Part shown: in pieces, positions 1 through 12,556 of the stretch | How positions within the stretch are numbered: the first letter of the stretch is position 1 | Layout of the letters: the number at the start of each line of letters is the position of its first letter | Origin: Cymodocea nodosa | Lineage: Eukaryota > Streptophyta > Magnoliopsida > Alismatales > Cymodoceaceae | Length of the DNA: 64,000 bases | NCBI GenBank assembly: GCA_036874045.1 | Contig: CM072341.1 | Location: 1,810,501 to 1,874,500, forward strand | Direction: 5' to 3' | Translations under genes and position numbers: made by a program | Notes under the pieces: model-generated | What the model was told of the DNA's origin: nothing | What the model saw: the letters and a program-made list of their open reading frames with translations, nothing else | Database searches by the model: none

Positions 1-439
1 CCAAGTAAGAAAAATTGAATTCACTTAGAATACAACATGGACTCTTGGAAACATAAGATTTGACAATTGACAAGATATATTTTCAGGTTGCCCATTATTA
101 AAATGATAGGAGATAACTCTCGTTATATTTGTTATACATGTCTTATTGTTATGGTCAAATTTTAAAAAATCAATCCAGACCAGAAAATTTTCACCGATCT
201 GAATCAGTTTTGCCACTGGGTGATACAAAAATCATTTGAATTTTCAATATCATTTAGGATCAATTGATTTGTCATCCAAGATTGTGGCTGGATCATTTGA
301 TTGGATGAATTTTTTGAATGCTGAAAGGCTAGATCAGCCAATCCATGTAAACGATCAATTGATCCAACAAAAGATTCTCTGTTGAAACCTCCCTTCCTCT
401 TTGTTACCATCGTAACCCATTAGGATTTCCAGGTGGGGA

Positions 440-660
440 GAGGATGAATAAAGGAGAGGAGGGGGGTGAAGTACATGAAAAAAGAAAAGAAAAAAAAAGA
501 GAAGGTAAAGAAAGAGAGAAGAAATATGTGAATTTGAGGAAGGAAGGAGATGGTGAAGCATGTAAAAGAAGAGAGAAAAAAGAGGTGAGAAAGAAAAAAA
601 GAAAAGAAAAAGAAGGGAAGCGAGAAGAAAAAAATGAAAAAAAAAATTACATAAAAAATT
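440..660 (+). repeat. Purine-rich low-complexity tract
   Basis: The plus strand is almost entirely A and G (AAAGAAAAG, GAGAAAAAAG and similar). It gives a Lys/Glu/Arg-only translation, which reflects base composition rather than a protein. The minus strand is the matching polypyrimidine tract. Confidence 0.75.
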
Positions 661-949
661 ATGTTTTAAAAAATGATGAAAGTATTAAAAAATCACAAAA
701 ATCCTAATATTTTTTATTTTTAAAAATTTTGTTTGCTTATGAATAACATTTCTCTTCTAGCTATCTATTGTATTCTCACAAACCTTATTTCCTATTTTTT
801 AAATTAATCCATGTGAGATTTTTTTAAAAAGATATTAATGACATTATAGGAATAAAAATTTATAATTTAATTTAAAATCTTATAATCAATAAAATTTTTA
901 ATTATGGAGATTATGGAAATTCTCTCATATTAATTTGTGTTTCATGTAT

Positions 950-1150
950 GAATTATAACTTGATACATAATCTATTGATATGTAACTTAATAAATGTGAA
1001 ACTATAACTTAGATTCTGTTAAATGTAACATAATATACATTGAAACATAATCTGGTTTCTATTAAAATATAACTTAAATATATTGCATTATAATTTGGAT
1101 TATATTCAATTATAACTTGGATTTTATTAAATTATAACATGAATTTTAAA
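950..1150 (+). repeat. Degenerate tandem repeat, about 30-bp period
   Basis: Variants of 'attataacttggattttatt' recur several times (for example near 1000, 1045, 1085, 1110 and 1130) with many substitutions. It looks like a decayed minisatellite. Confidence 0.5.
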
Positions 1151-1662
1151 TAATGTCATAAGTTTTTCCAATTATTTGTAAATGATTTAAATTTTTTTCA
1201 TGCTTGCGACTATTGTATCTCTATTTAATTGACATTTTATACATGATAATTATTTAGAAAATTTATCTAAGTATTTTTATATGTTTATTATAACTTGTTT
1301 TATTTTATCACTTAGTTTCAAGTTGAAAATTGAAATTTTTTGGTCATTTTCACAAAAGTATTGCATTTCAACCAATATGATTCTCGATCTTTGATATATT
1401 TCCTTTTTTTAGATGACCGATCATTGATGCAATATGGAAGTTTGAAACTTGGTGACAGTATCATGTCATTTATGAGTTACATACCTAATTTTGTCATTTG
1501 AATGTATTATTTTAAATGTTTGAATATATTACTTGTGGAAAGTGGGACTATTGACAATGAATTAGCTATCACAATACATAGTCATAGAAATCTCCATAGA
1601 ATAACCAAACTCTATTAGAAAGGATATGGTCTACATTATCTCATATGTTATTTGGATCAAAG

Positions 1663-1699
1663 ATCTGTATTAGAGGTGTTAATTAGGTTAGGTTGGGCC
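1663..1699 (+). repeat. hAT left target duplication and terminal inverted repeat
   Basis: Target duplication at 1663-1670, then the terminus TAGAGGTGTTAATTAGG. It pairs imperfectly with the right end: the first nine bases match exactly, and similarity fades after about 15 bases apart from a shared GGGCC motif. Confidence 0.8.
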
Positions 1700-1894
1700 A
1701 TTACGGGCTAGCCTGGCCTAACCTGTAATGGGTTGGCTTGACTCAACTCAATTTAAAAAATTAGGTTGAGCCAGGCTACAATATTAGAAAGTCAGCCTGT
1801 GAGTTGGCAATTCAGGTTGGGCTGGGTTGGCCTATAAGCCGATTCAGGCTAGACTCAGGCTGGCCTACAAGCTTAACCTGTAAGTTCGTAACCC

Positions 1895-2090
1895 TTTTAA
1901 CATTCGTAAAAAACGAACATTATTTCAATGTTCGTAAAATAACGTTTGTTTTTTACTTTAATGTTCGTTTTTCAACACTTTTTTACTTGTGTGAGTCATG
2001 TCTCGTAAAAAACGAACGTTATTTTAACGTTTGTAAAAAATGAACATTGAAATAACGTTCATAAAATACGAACATTGAAATCAATGGAAA
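1895..2090. repeat. Cluster of short inverted repeats (ACGAACATT / AATGTTCGT)
   Basis: Variants of AATGTTCGT and its complement ACGAACATT alternate at least seven times in about 200 bp, so neighbouring copies can pair as hairpins. In hAT elements subterminal repeats are commonly transposase-binding sites. These could serve that role or be a nested palindromic insertion. Confidence 0.65.
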
Positions 2091-2146
2091 AAAAAAAGAG
2101 AAGGATGAACTGATGAAAGGGAGAGATGAATGGTGATGGAAAAATC

Positions 2147-2154
2147 TATAAATA
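2147..2154 (+). promoter_or_regulatory. TATA box of the hAT transposase gene
   Basis: TATAAATA lies about 125 bp before the transposase ATG (2279-2281) and is followed by a pyrimidine-rich stretch suited to a transcription start. Position and sequence fit a plant core promoter. Confidence 0.5.
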
Positions 2155-2278
2155 GAGAAGGTTAAAGATTTTTTCATAATTCATACTCATTCAATCTTCT
2201 CTCTTTCTTACACAAAATACAAAATTTATCTTTTAGGCTTTAGCAATTTTCAACTCTTAAGTCAAATTCTTTGTAAAA

Positions 2279-4249
2279 ATGACACACAACTTCAATGACT
2301 TCATCTTTAATAGCATTGTTGGTGTAGATGGCGCTGACGACGATTTTGAGTAGAAACAATATTGTCAAGCTCAAACTATAGAAGATAAAACATCGACTTC
2401 AACTACTGCTGCTAAATCAAGAAGAATGTCAAATTTATGATCGAAATTTACAATAAAGATGAAAGAACTGAGAGATGGTACTATGATAGAGAGCCTACTA
2501 CAACATTTGTAATACAGACTTTTCATACAAAGCTTCAGGCAGCACAAGTCATTTATCTAGACATGTAACTAGTTGTTTATCTAAAAATCTTGAAAAAAAT
2601 AAAATGATTCAAATATAATTTAATTTTAACATTGAAGGTAATATAACACAATGACATTATGATCCTGGTAATGTTAGAGAATTACATTACATGTTAAATT
2701 TATTGTTGTTCAAAATTTACTTATTAATTTTGGTAATAGTCAACATTTTCAAGAATATATTTCACAAGCTTATTGTCCACAATTTAAAAAAGTTTCTAAA
2801 AATACAACTAGGTAAGATATTATTGAACTTTATAATAAACTTAGAATGAAATTAGTTAATATAATAGATTCTATTAACACATTTATAGTATATAGATCTG
2901 ATATTTGGGAGGGTAGAACTAAAGCAAGATATATTAATGTTACTGTACATTTTATTGATGATAATTAAGTTTTACAAAAAAGATTAATAGGATTTAGAAG
3001 AATAAATCTACATAATGCTCAAAATATTTTTTCTACTATTATGGAAATTTTTTAATTTTATGAAATTAAAGAAAAAGAAGGTAGTATTACATTTGATAAT
3101 GCATCTAGTAATAATGTAATTATCCTTATGTTTAGAACTAATTTAACTCTACCAAATGGTTTTGATTTATTTTACTAAAAATATATATGTTATATAATTA
3201 ATCTTATAGTTCAAGTAGGTGTTGAAGAATTAAAATCTTTTCTAGAAAATATTAGAACTACATTAAGTTACATTTTATCTAGTGGTAGACGACAACAAGA
3301 ATTTAATCATATATATAATTTATTTGAATTATCACATAAAATATTTACAATAGATGTCTCTCATAGGTGGAATTCATTATATTTAATGTTAAATAATTGT
3401 TTACCTTATAAAGAAGCTATAAAAACTTATTGTAATAGTAGAATAGATAGTACAACACCACTAGATGAAAATGATTTTGTAATAGCTAATTATTTTATTA
3501 AACTTTTAAAACCATTTTATAATGTAATAGAACATTTATCAAGAATATATTATTGTACATTTGTTTATGCAATCCACTACTTATATAATATTGCAAGAGT
3601 TTTTAATAATTATAGTAATTATCCATTTTTTACACCTATAGATTTCAAAATGAAAGAAATATTTTAAAAATATTGGAATAAGATACCTCTCTTATATACA
3701 TTAAGTATTTGTTTAGATCTTAGGACTAAAGTAAAAGTTGTTAAAAAATTAATAAATGTAATACAAACTTGTTTAAATGTAGAACTTAATGTAACAATTG
3801 AAAATGTAAAACAAAGTTTAAATAATATATTTGATATGTATATTATAAAATATGAAACACAACAAATACAAAATATGTTGTACATTTTACAACTATCATC
3901 ATCATCATCAATAATTAATTGTAGTATATTTGATGATGAACATAGTGATTTTAATGTAACAAATAAGAAAGAATTAAATAATTTTAATCATAGTTATTTA
4001 ATAAGAAATAATCCTGATTTTTTAGATTTTGATGTAATAAATTGGTGGAAAATACAAAAATACACATTTCCTATTTTATCATTAATGGTTAGAGATTTGC
4101 TAACAATTCCAACTTCTTTTTTTGCATGTGAACAAACATTTAGTATTAATGGTAATATATTAGATGATAGAAGAATAAGATTAAAAGATGATATTTTAAA
4201 AGTATTAATGTATGTTAAAGATTATAAGCTTGCTCATGTTCATGGATAG
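2279..4249 (+). pseudogene. hAT transposase, inactivated
   Basis: The relic would have cut and rejoined this hAT element. Reading from ATG 2279, stops and frameshifts appear within about 80 codons. A BED-type zinc finger is recognisable near 2510-2590 (Cys, then TSHLSRHVTSC). Around 2930-3660 there are catalytic-core remnants, including a tract like 'RTTLSYILSSGRRQQEF' and 'DVSHRWNSLY'. The best-kept part is the C-terminal hAT dimerisation region, about 4020-4240, with WWK, 'SFFACEQTFS' and 'DDRRIRL', in an open stretch of 137 codons ending at TAG 4247. At about 650 codons its length suits the family. Several in-frame stops (for example after 'DDFE' near 2350) make it a pseudogene. Confidence 0.85.
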
Positions 4250-4589
4250 CAACAGAAAGATGACTTCATCGATGAATTTGCAAATTTAAATGTTTAAATA
4301 TAATTATGTATATTAAATATAAAAATATTTGAAGTATTTTTAATTTAAATTTAGGAATAAAATAATTATTTTAACTTTATGACTTGTGTTTGAATGTGTT
4401 GATGGATGATGAATTATGAATGATGTGTTCATGATGTCTTAATGTTGATGTTAATGTGATGAATCATGATTTATGAATAATGACTTATGTTTAATGTTCA
4501 TGTATTTTTAAATAAAATAATGTGTTTAAATGATGAATTGATAATTGATTATCAAATAACATTGTAATTTTTTTTAATTTAAAATAAAA

Positions 4590-5075
4590 AAAATAAAAAA
4601 CTTCAATCTAACCAAAGTTGAACTTTGACCAGATTAAAGGAAAAAATAAAAAACTTTGGTTAGACCGAAGGAAAAAATAAAAAACTTCAAATAGATCGAA
4701 GTGGAGATTCGGTCAGATTGAAAGAAAAAAATAAAAAACATCAATATTAGACTGAAAGAAAAAATAAAAAACTTTGATCGATCAGTCAGATCGAAGAAAA
4801 AAAAAAGTTTAAAAAAAATCAAAAACTTCAATCAGACTAAAGTTGAGCTTCCATTAGACCAAAGAAAAAAAAAAAAAAAATCAACTTTGATTAGACAAAA
4901 GGAAAAAATAAAAAACTTCAGTCAATTAGATCGAAGAAAAAAAATAAATAAAAAGTTTTAAAAAAGTCAAAAACTTTGGTTGGACCGAAGTTGAGCTTCA
5001 ATCAAATCAAAGAAAAAAAATAAAAAATTTCGATCAAACCAAAGTTGACCTTCGATCAAACTAAAGAAAAAAATA
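4590..5075. repeat. A-rich array with GACCGAAG/CTTCGGTC units
   Basis: About a dozen units of roughly 30-60 bp alternate poly-A spacer (AAAAAATAAAAAACTT) with variants of TTGGTTAGACCGAAG. Many units hold a small inverted repeat around the GACC core. The array sits between the transposase stop and the right terminus of the hAT element. Similar units occur in the leader of retroelement A (about 26990-27310). Confidence 0.65.
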
Positions 5076-5237
5076 AAAAAATTATAAAAGTGAGCTGAGC
5101 TACAGGCTATCCCAAAAATTTTCTGGTTGGACCAGGTTGCCTCGAAAAAATTTCAGATTGGGCTAGCTATCCCAAAAAATTTTAAAAATTTAGGCCCAAC
5201 CCATAGCCCAAATGGGCTAATACTTTTTGGGTCGGAC

Positions 5238-5274
5238 TGGTTTGGGCCAACTTATTGACACCTCTAATCTATAT
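5238..5274 (-). repeat. hAT right terminal inverted repeat and target duplication
   Basis: Read on the minus strand from 5266 the terminus is TAGAGGTGTCAATAAG. Target duplication copy at 5267-5274. The subterminal stretch just inside (about 5160-5240) is rich in GGGC/GCCC, like the left subterminal region at 1685-1880. Confidence 0.8.
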
Positions 5275-5409
5275 TCTAACTTAACCCTAGATCTAGATAT
5301 AACATTCTACTTATTTCTTTATCGATTAATCAAATTACCCCTAACATATGTACAAAAGCCCAAAGTGGACTTCCTATCTCCATTGTCTTTTACATATCTA
5401 AAGTCTAAA

Positions 5410-6340
5410 TGAGTCTTAATTCTTGCAGACGAACGATCCTTTGGACACCATTGATGTAAGCTAGCACACTCAAGGCTCCATTTCAATGTACCATCTTAGG
5501 TTCATGTATAAACTAAGAAGGCTTACTACAAATTGTATAATAGGATGAGTAGTTCTACTAATTAGAATCAACTTTCAAAATAGATGTTTGTACTAATTAG
5601 GATCTACAAGGATCTCTAAAAAACTATCCCAAAAGGAATGACTCTACTCTATAAGGATACTCTCAGGCTTACAACTTAAAAGCCCTCACTGGAAGAAGAT
5701 CTAATGCATACTTCTTTCAAGATAATTTCATCCTCCCTCTGGTATATAAAACCCAATTCCAAAAAATATTGTAGCTTACTTATATCCTTAATAACAAAGT
5801 ATGTTCTAAATTACTTGTTCGTCTCACTTGTGCCTTTGAAGTCATTATCTATTAGGAAGATATCATAAACATAAACAACTAAGATCACACAATCACTTTA
5901 GTCCTTCAAAAAACTAAATCATCAATGGTACATCTCTAGAAGCCATGCTCCATAACCACTTGGCTGAATTTTCCTAACCATATTTGTAGATTTTGCTTTA
6001 AATCATAGTTTTCTTCAAACAATATACTATGTCCTCCTAAGCAGCAAAGCATGGAAATTGCTTGTTAATCACCAAATTTGTCAAGTCATAACAAAGGAAG
6101 GCATTATTGACATTGAAGTGACTAGCTTCCATGACCAATTTATAGTAATGGAGAGAACCATAACAAAGTCCAATCTGGCAACCAAGTGTCACTATGTAAT
6201 CAACACCACATATTGAAGTGAAATCATAGGCAACTAATCATGCTTTGCATCTCAAAAAGACCCATCTAGCTTGTGCTTACTGTTTATACATATCTACAAA
6301 TGATCATGCTTACTTCAACAGAGTGTGTCATCAACTTCCA
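5410..6340 (-). pseudogene. Ty1/copia polymerase fragment (RT and start of RNase H)
   Basis: Read on the minus strand from about 6330 downward, the order matches a copia reverse transcriptase. First come relics of the 'LVAKGY..' and 'DVKNAFL' blocks (about 6250-6100), then 'GKFSQVVMEHGF' (about 5970). The active-site block appears as 'VVYVYDIFL' (about 5860), where the family has YVDD, followed by a 'KDISKLQYFLELG' block. Near 5560-5440 there is a 'SLYMNLRWYIEMEP' tract matching the 'SQFM..P...HW.A' segment before RNase H. Frames change repeatedly and stops are many. The active-site aspartate pair is damaged. No LTR was found on either side, so this is a truncated old insertion in opposite orientation to the copia relic at 9.3-12.6 kb. 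Confidence 0.7.
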
Positions 6341-8040
6341 TGTGGTACATGACATCAATAGTTCAATAGTGTAATTTTTTCATTAATAGCTACTTTTTCC
6401 AATATAGTCTAATAAGTATCACCTTGTAGATTTTAGGAATAGAGATATAAATAGAGAACCATGAAAAAAGATTTAGATGGTCATATGAAACAAAATTTTA
6501 GAAATATTATTAGCTATGCAAGATCATTTATCCTTTTGCAGTAGAATTGGAAGTAAAGGTTAAAGCTAAAGGTTGATTTACATTTGTAGTTGAGGACAAC
6601 TTTATTAGAGGAACCTATTGTGGCTATTGACAGTAATGATATACCTAAAATGGATGTAGGATGTCTTGCTCCCCAGCCACAAGTTCACTCCCACCAATGA
6701 TAGATGATTCAACAAGAGAAAGGAAGGACATTCTATCATTGAACTAGTGGCAATGTTGATTGCAGTTGCCGTGACCAACAAGTGGACTAGCTTGTAATGG
6801 TAGGTGACAACTTCACCCTTTTCTTGTAAGTGTTTTGGTAGTGGGTTAGGACAAAGAATAAGTATCAGTATCCTATCAAGAATCAGTCACCTAGAAAAAG
6901 GAAATGTATTGAAGATCATGGATCATATTGGTGAAAATAAAATACTTTAGTGGAAATGGTAAAAAAACTCAAGGATAAGATAAAACAAGTTATAATAAGT
7001 ATACAAAAACATTTAAATGAATTTTCTAAGCAATTATCACGCATAAAATGTCAATTAAATAGATATATAATGGTCATATGCATAAAAAGATTTAAATCAT
7101 GAAAAAACAATAGAAAATACTTCATAATGTCAAATTATTTCAATTATAATCAAATCATACCAAGATCAATTTCAAGTTGAATGCCTTGGTGGGTCATAGC
7201 TTTGTCCTTGTTGCATCAGATATTCTCGGAACATTTGGTTATGCATCATTTATTCCCTTCAAACATGTAATAACTTTGTCATCTAAGTGATATAACTAGT
7301 ATGATGCTCTATAACCCATTGGTAATATTTTGAATTAGGTATATGTACAAGATATCCAATCCATAGGAAATGAAGTATAGTGACAATATTCTCTTTGTAG
7401 GAATACAAAGGCATACAAATTGTCTTTCACGGATTGCCTTTGTATTTAATCAAATTTATAACTTAGTATAAAAAATCCATTGCGGATTTCTTGTCCGCGT
7501 TAACTAATTTTAAAGCCTTTAAAATAGGCCTTATAACCATAACACATTTCTTGGCATTCTCCTAAAATGTGTGATCAATCATGATTGAAGTGAGCTTCCA
7601 ATCAAGTTTCACTTTCTAAATGTTTACATCATAGCTCAAAATTAAACATGTGTCTCAATCCAACCCTTTTAAGTATAAACTAAAATGCTATTTAGTTGAT
7701 AGAGAAACAAGCAACTACAAGAGAAATTAAGTTATCATCACAAATATAAAGTGACTTCATGTATGATAGTATGAATGATTGATTGCAAATATAGTTGATA
7801 ACAAGTCAAGTTAATTTTACAGTCTTTTCTATCAGCTTTATCCTTCCAAAGCCTTTCAATATAAGATCAATACACTGTGCCGCATATGATGTCCAAAAAA
7901 TAAGATACTTTTCCATTTATCTCTTTCCCAACCTTCTTGAAGTTGACACCTTTGTCTATCACCACTTATCCTATGTTTAATGGCCCAACCTTCTTAACAA
8001 AAAATCAAACTATACAATATTTGTAGTCTTCACATGGTAT
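6341..8040. other. AT-rich DNA with no recognised feature
   Basis: No gene, clear repeat or element boundary was recognised. It may contain further decayed pieces of the flanking copia fragments, since composition and spacing are similar, but no motif was found to support that. Confidence 0.4.
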
Positions 8041-8860
8041 TGTTAGGAAAATCTTTTTCAAATTAGTTTTGATAATGCAAAATTTAATGATAATTGTGAA
8101 TATGAATTTACTTGCAATATATTAAGCTTATTACAAGGCATACAATACACTATAAGTAAGACTAAGTATGTTTATAATTAATGAAAATCAAGGAAGATCA
8201 TGCTAAAGCAAATCAAGGAAGGTCAATTGAAAAAATTAACAAGGATCATAAAAAAGGAACTCCAAACTCACACTTCATAAATATTATAAATCCTTGTGAA
8301 ATTATGAATTTAATTTTGTTTATCAAGTCCTAAGGCCTAAATGTAAATCCCTGTCAAGCTCTCTTATATTAAGATTTTCAATAGAACACATAAAATAGAT
8401 GCAAACATTTAGAAAATTTCTATAAGAGGTATGACATGGACACTCTTTCTACAAAAATGACACTGCTTTTAGGTACTGGTATACCATTTAGTAGGACAAG
8501 AGTACAACTTCTCTCTAAAACAAAAATAACATATCATTTCTGAGTCTAACATATTGTTTATTAATCCAAGAGTGTAGCTCCTCTTTGAAATAAAAACAGC
8601 ATATCAATGTGATTCATCGATATACTGCTTACACTACAGAGTGTCAAGTTATGTGATAATAGCATATCATTTCATTTAATGATATATTAATTCATTTGAT
8701 CATTGAAGCTAATGACATATCATTAAATAGTCATTATAGAAAATTTTAGTCGTCACATAATCACTTCTAAGCCATAAATGTCTATATATATATCTTCATT
8801 CATACATGTCCAAGATGTCTCTCCTTATCATTAGTTGGTACTCATTGTTGTTGCCTCTTT
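8041..8860 (+). mobile_element. Possible LTR-like segment
   Basis: The stretch starts TGTTAGGAAAATC and continues with 'agttttgataatgcaaaa'. This resembles the starts of long Copia-type plant LTRs and the solo LTR at 39134, which begins TGTTGAGTATTTTTG and soon reads TTTTGATGATG. I could not find a matching second LTR, a CA end or a target duplication. The right limit is a guess. Confidence 0.22.
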
Positions 8861-9259
8861 TTTGCTCAGCAATCACATCCAACCAAGTCCTTCTAACGAA
8901 CGTTCATTTGTCAGGTTGTCAACCCATAACAGTTGCTTCCAAATGTAATCATCTCCACTAGGTCGCTCTTTCAAGATGCCTATACAATAGGTTAGATAGT
9001 TTATGCTACTTGTGACACTGTAATGTAAGAAACTTCATCCATCTTGCAAGGATCTGTTCCAATTGGCAACCTAGGTATACCATTGCTACTCCTTTATCTT
9101 CAACAACTTTAGAGTCTCATTTGGATAGATTAGTTGTTTGTTCCACCTCAAACCTCCTTAAGGAGTTGTAGAGGGTATAGATTAATGAGCAACACCTATC
9201 TTTTTATCCAATTTGTTTTGAGTAATACTTAGTATTGTCAGTCCCTATGGAATCACTAG

Positions 9260-12200
9260 ATGGACTCAAAGAATCTTAGTGGTACATCACAAAAACCAAA
9301 TGGAAGGAACTATATCCAATGGGCATAAAGTTTTAAGAAATTCCTTGTTGCTCATGGACATATTCACCATATTACTTAACCACCACCAAATGTCAAGCAT
9401 GCTAATTACGAGGAATGGTTTATTGCTAATGCAACGATAATTTCTTAGATATTAAACAACATTGAGCTTGAAGTGGCTAATAGTGTGGTTCTACTTGAAC
9501 CTACTAAGAGAATATGGGACACTTTGTAGTTAACAGATGAAAATGAGAAGAACATTAGTCGAGTATTTAAAATTTATGAACAATTATTTACTAGACAAGG
9601 GGAGCAAACAACACAAGAGCATTTTACTCATTTCAAGGCTCTTGCAAATGAACTAGAGTTACACCAACCTATCACTATTGACATTCAATAGAACAGAAGT
9701 ATCATAATGAGTTACCAGCGGCTGCTTACCTTAACAATCTTAATCTAAAAGTTCTTGGACTAGTTTGAAACCAAGTTCTCAATGGTGATAGTTTGCTAGA
9801 TCTCCAAACTACATTTTCAAAGGTGTTACATTTATCCACTTCAACATCACTTTTAGTAGTTTAGCAGTCTACCATAGTAGCTAGAGGTTGTGGGCATTTT
9901 GGAAGTTAATGGGGTGACAGAGGAGGTTGTGAAAATGTGTATTGTGAATATTGTGAGTATACAAATCACAAATTTGATAAATGTAGATAGAAGTTTGGCA
10001 AACTAGAATTTGCATGTTTGACTACCACAATTGGGGATACTACAAATGAGACTAAAAGTTGTGCACCAAGCTAGGAGGGATTTTTGACTGTTACCTTAAC
10101 ACAAGTTGAGTTTCTACAATTATAGGAATAACAAGTCTTAATTATTGCATCTCATACTATACCATCTTCCTCAAGTACCACTACCTTCTTAACCTTACAC
10201 AATGACTCTTGAATTGTAGATTTTAAAGTCTCATCACATATGATAGGTACCTATAACATCTTTACCCATCTTAATCACATTTTTGATGTCAACTTTGTTG
10301 TGGTAGCTAATGGCCAAACCTATTTAGTTTCTGGTGGAGTTGTTTAAGTTATCTCAAATATATCCCTTGAACAGGTTTTATTTGTTCCCAATTTTTTCAT
10401 TGATCTCTTTTCAATTGGTGCTTTAACTAAAATTTTCTCTTATACTATAGCTTCTTTTTCCTTTCATTATATTTTTCAGGACCTACAAAGAGGAGAATTG
10501 GTTTAGCCTATAAAACATCACAAGGGATATATGTTCTTGTCCAAGACGATATTCCTTAGGGGTTAGCACATTTGATGTCAAGGTCTAAGTCTCTTATTCT
10601 TTGGCATTGTTGACTTGGCTATTCATCTCAAAAGAAGCTTTAACAAACATTACCATGGATCTTTATTTCTAATTTTAAGTGTGAGTTGTGTTAGTTGCAT
10701 AAGCATCACCATACTACTTTTCACCAATTACATGCCTATCGCCAAGATAGACTCATCATTCTTACTAGATGTACATCCCATCTCATCCCTTTTGCAAGTT
10801 TATTGTCATAGGTGAGTAGCACCTCTTGAGCTACAATTATCTCCTCCCTTTGATGTAGGTTCCATTGACTCACTAGAGCTCTCTAAGCCTCCTACTACTT
10901 TACTAGAAATTTTTGAGCTATTTATTGCTCTTTAGAAGGGTAAACATACTTGTACCATTCATTCTATCTTCAATTTTGTTTCCTACCATTGTCTTGATTC
11001 CACATAACACAACTGTACCCTCTTACTTTCATTCAAGTCTACTCTCAGGAACATACATGAGGCTTACAAATTCTACAATGGAAGACAACCATGGGTGAAA
11101 AGATTTCCATTCTTTGTGCACGTGATACTTGAGATCTTGTTTCTCAACCTATAGATGTTTAAGTAGTCAACTGTTATTGGGTGTATATAGTGAAATATCA
11201 TCTTGATAGTACAATTGGTCAATACAAGGCTTGATTAGTAGTTTGTGATTTCATTCAAGTCTATAGTATAAACCATGTAGAAACCTTTTCCCTAGTTGCT
11301 CAACTCAATTTTATTAGGATTCTTTTCTTTGTGGCTATCAATCAAAGGTGGCAACTCCATCAACTAGATATCAAAAATGTCTTTTCTATAATGACTTATA
11401 AGAGATAGTTCTAATAGAACAATCTCTCAGGTATGTTACTTAAAAGGAGAATACAATGTGTCATCTCAAGAAAGTCATTTATGGATTAAAACAAAGTCTA
11501 AGAGCTTTGTTCAAGAAATTTAGTTGCATTGTCATACAAGGGGCTTTAAAGGTTGTGTTTCTAATCACTTTATTTTCTTGACAACCACCACAATTGAAAC
11601 GGTCATCATTATTGTATATGTTGATAATTCTTGTAAAAGAACAGGGAGCAACTCCAATGACATAACTAATGTCAAAAAGTACTTGAAGACTTGAAGTACT
11701 ATTTTCTAAGAATTGAGTTTACATACTCCAAAGAAAATATACTCTTAACTCAAAGAAAACATGCATTAGACATTTAGCAAGAGACAAAACTTATGAAGTG
11801 TAAACTTGAAAATGCTCTAGTAGAACAAAATCCTTAATTCTAAGATGATGTAACAAACTTGTTGGAAGACCCTATCAAGTATTAAAGACTAGTTGAGAAG
11901 TTAATATATTTCACAGTAACCCGAACAGATATCACGACACCATTGGATTGTTATCTCAATTTATGTACGAACCTAGAGAAATGCATTGTGAAGGTGCCTT
12001 AAGAGTACCTACTTATGTCAAAAGGCTCCTAATAAGGTTAGTAGTTTATTTTCCACATGGTCATTTAGAAGTTGAAGCATATTCAGATTTTGGCTATATT
12101 AGTAATAGAATAAATCATAATTCCACATTTGGCTACTACACTAATATAAAAGGCAATTTGGTAACTTGGAGAAGCAAGAAGCAAAATGTTATCTTCAAAT

Positions 12201-12556
12201 CTAATATAGAAGTTGAGTATAAATCTGTCTTAGATCATAAGCGAACTAACATAAATCAAAAATCTCTTAACAAAACTAAAGATATTAGTTCAAATTTCCA
12301 TGAAGATGCATTACGATAATCAAGCAGTTATATATATTGTCTAGAATACTATTTTTTATGAACAAACTAAACATATTGAAATAAATTGTCATTATGTTCA
12401 TGATTTGATAATAAGGACAATTATTTTCATTTTGTATACAAGTTTTTTGAAGAAATTGCTGATATTTTTACCAAAGGTTTAGGTGTAAAGGTTTTTGAAT
12501 ATTTATGTAACAAGCTAGGCATAATAAATATATTTGTTCTAACTTGAGGGGAGTAC
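9260..12556 (+). pseudogene. Ty1/copia gag-pol, decayed
   Basis: The remains of one copia polyprotein lie in the usual order. Gag starts near ATG 9260 ('NGRNYIQWA', 'FLVAHGHIHHI', and a long 'IYEQLFTRQGEQTTQEHF' stretch). A CCHC-knuckle relic (CEYC...HKFDKC) is near 9945, protease and the GAG-pre-integrase region ('GIVDLAIH', about 10600) follow, then reverse transcriptase ('LHQLDIKNVF' at about 11355, 'VIYGLKQS' at about 11480). RNase H is best preserved (11948-12319: 'LSQFMYEPREMH', 'YSDFGYISNR', 'LVTWRSKKQN', 'EVEYKSV'). A C-terminal 'DIFTKGLGVK' equivalent precedes the stop near 12545. Stops and frameshifts are frequent and most of integrase is unrecognisable. A purine tract follows at 12545-12553. 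No paired LTRs were found. Confidence 0.8.
12545..12553 (+). promoter_or_regulatory. Polypurine tract of the copia relic
   Basis: TGAGGGGAG directly follows the end of the copia reading frame, where plus-strand DNA priming would start. Sequence to the right, with CA-rich pyrimidine stretches near 12640-12730, could be 3' LTR remains. Confidence 0.5.

Larger units (their letters stand above)
1..1670. other. AT-rich DNA with no recognised gene
   Basis: No coding signal is convincing here. The only long open frame (about 444-707, plus) is a by-product of a purine-rich tract. A degenerate short-period repeat occupies about 950-1150. The segment ends at the 8-bp target duplication of the hAT element. 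Confidence 0.6.
1671..5266 (+). mobile_element. hAT-superfamily DNA transposon, full length, decayed
   Basis: The element is about 3.6 kb. Both ends carry the inverted terminus TAGAGGTGT (1671 onward; complement ending at 5266), followed inside by related GGGCC-rich subterminal sequence. The flanks are 8-bp target duplications: ATCTGTAT at 1663-1670 and ATCTATAT at 5267-5274, 7 of 8 identical. An 8-bp duplication, a TAG-type terminus and a transposase with BED finger and C-terminal dimerisation region together define hAT elements. In order the element holds left terminus, hairpin-rich subterminal region, TATA box, transposase pseudogene, A-rich repeat array and right terminus. The transposase is dead, so movement would need a partner element. 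The boundaries are read directly from the sequence. Confidence 0.88.

Noticed and set aside
444-707. 87-codon plus-strand ORF rich in Lys and Glu
   Set aside because: It is the translation of a pure A/G low-complexity tract; it has no ordered segment and the opposite strand is a polypyrimidine tract.
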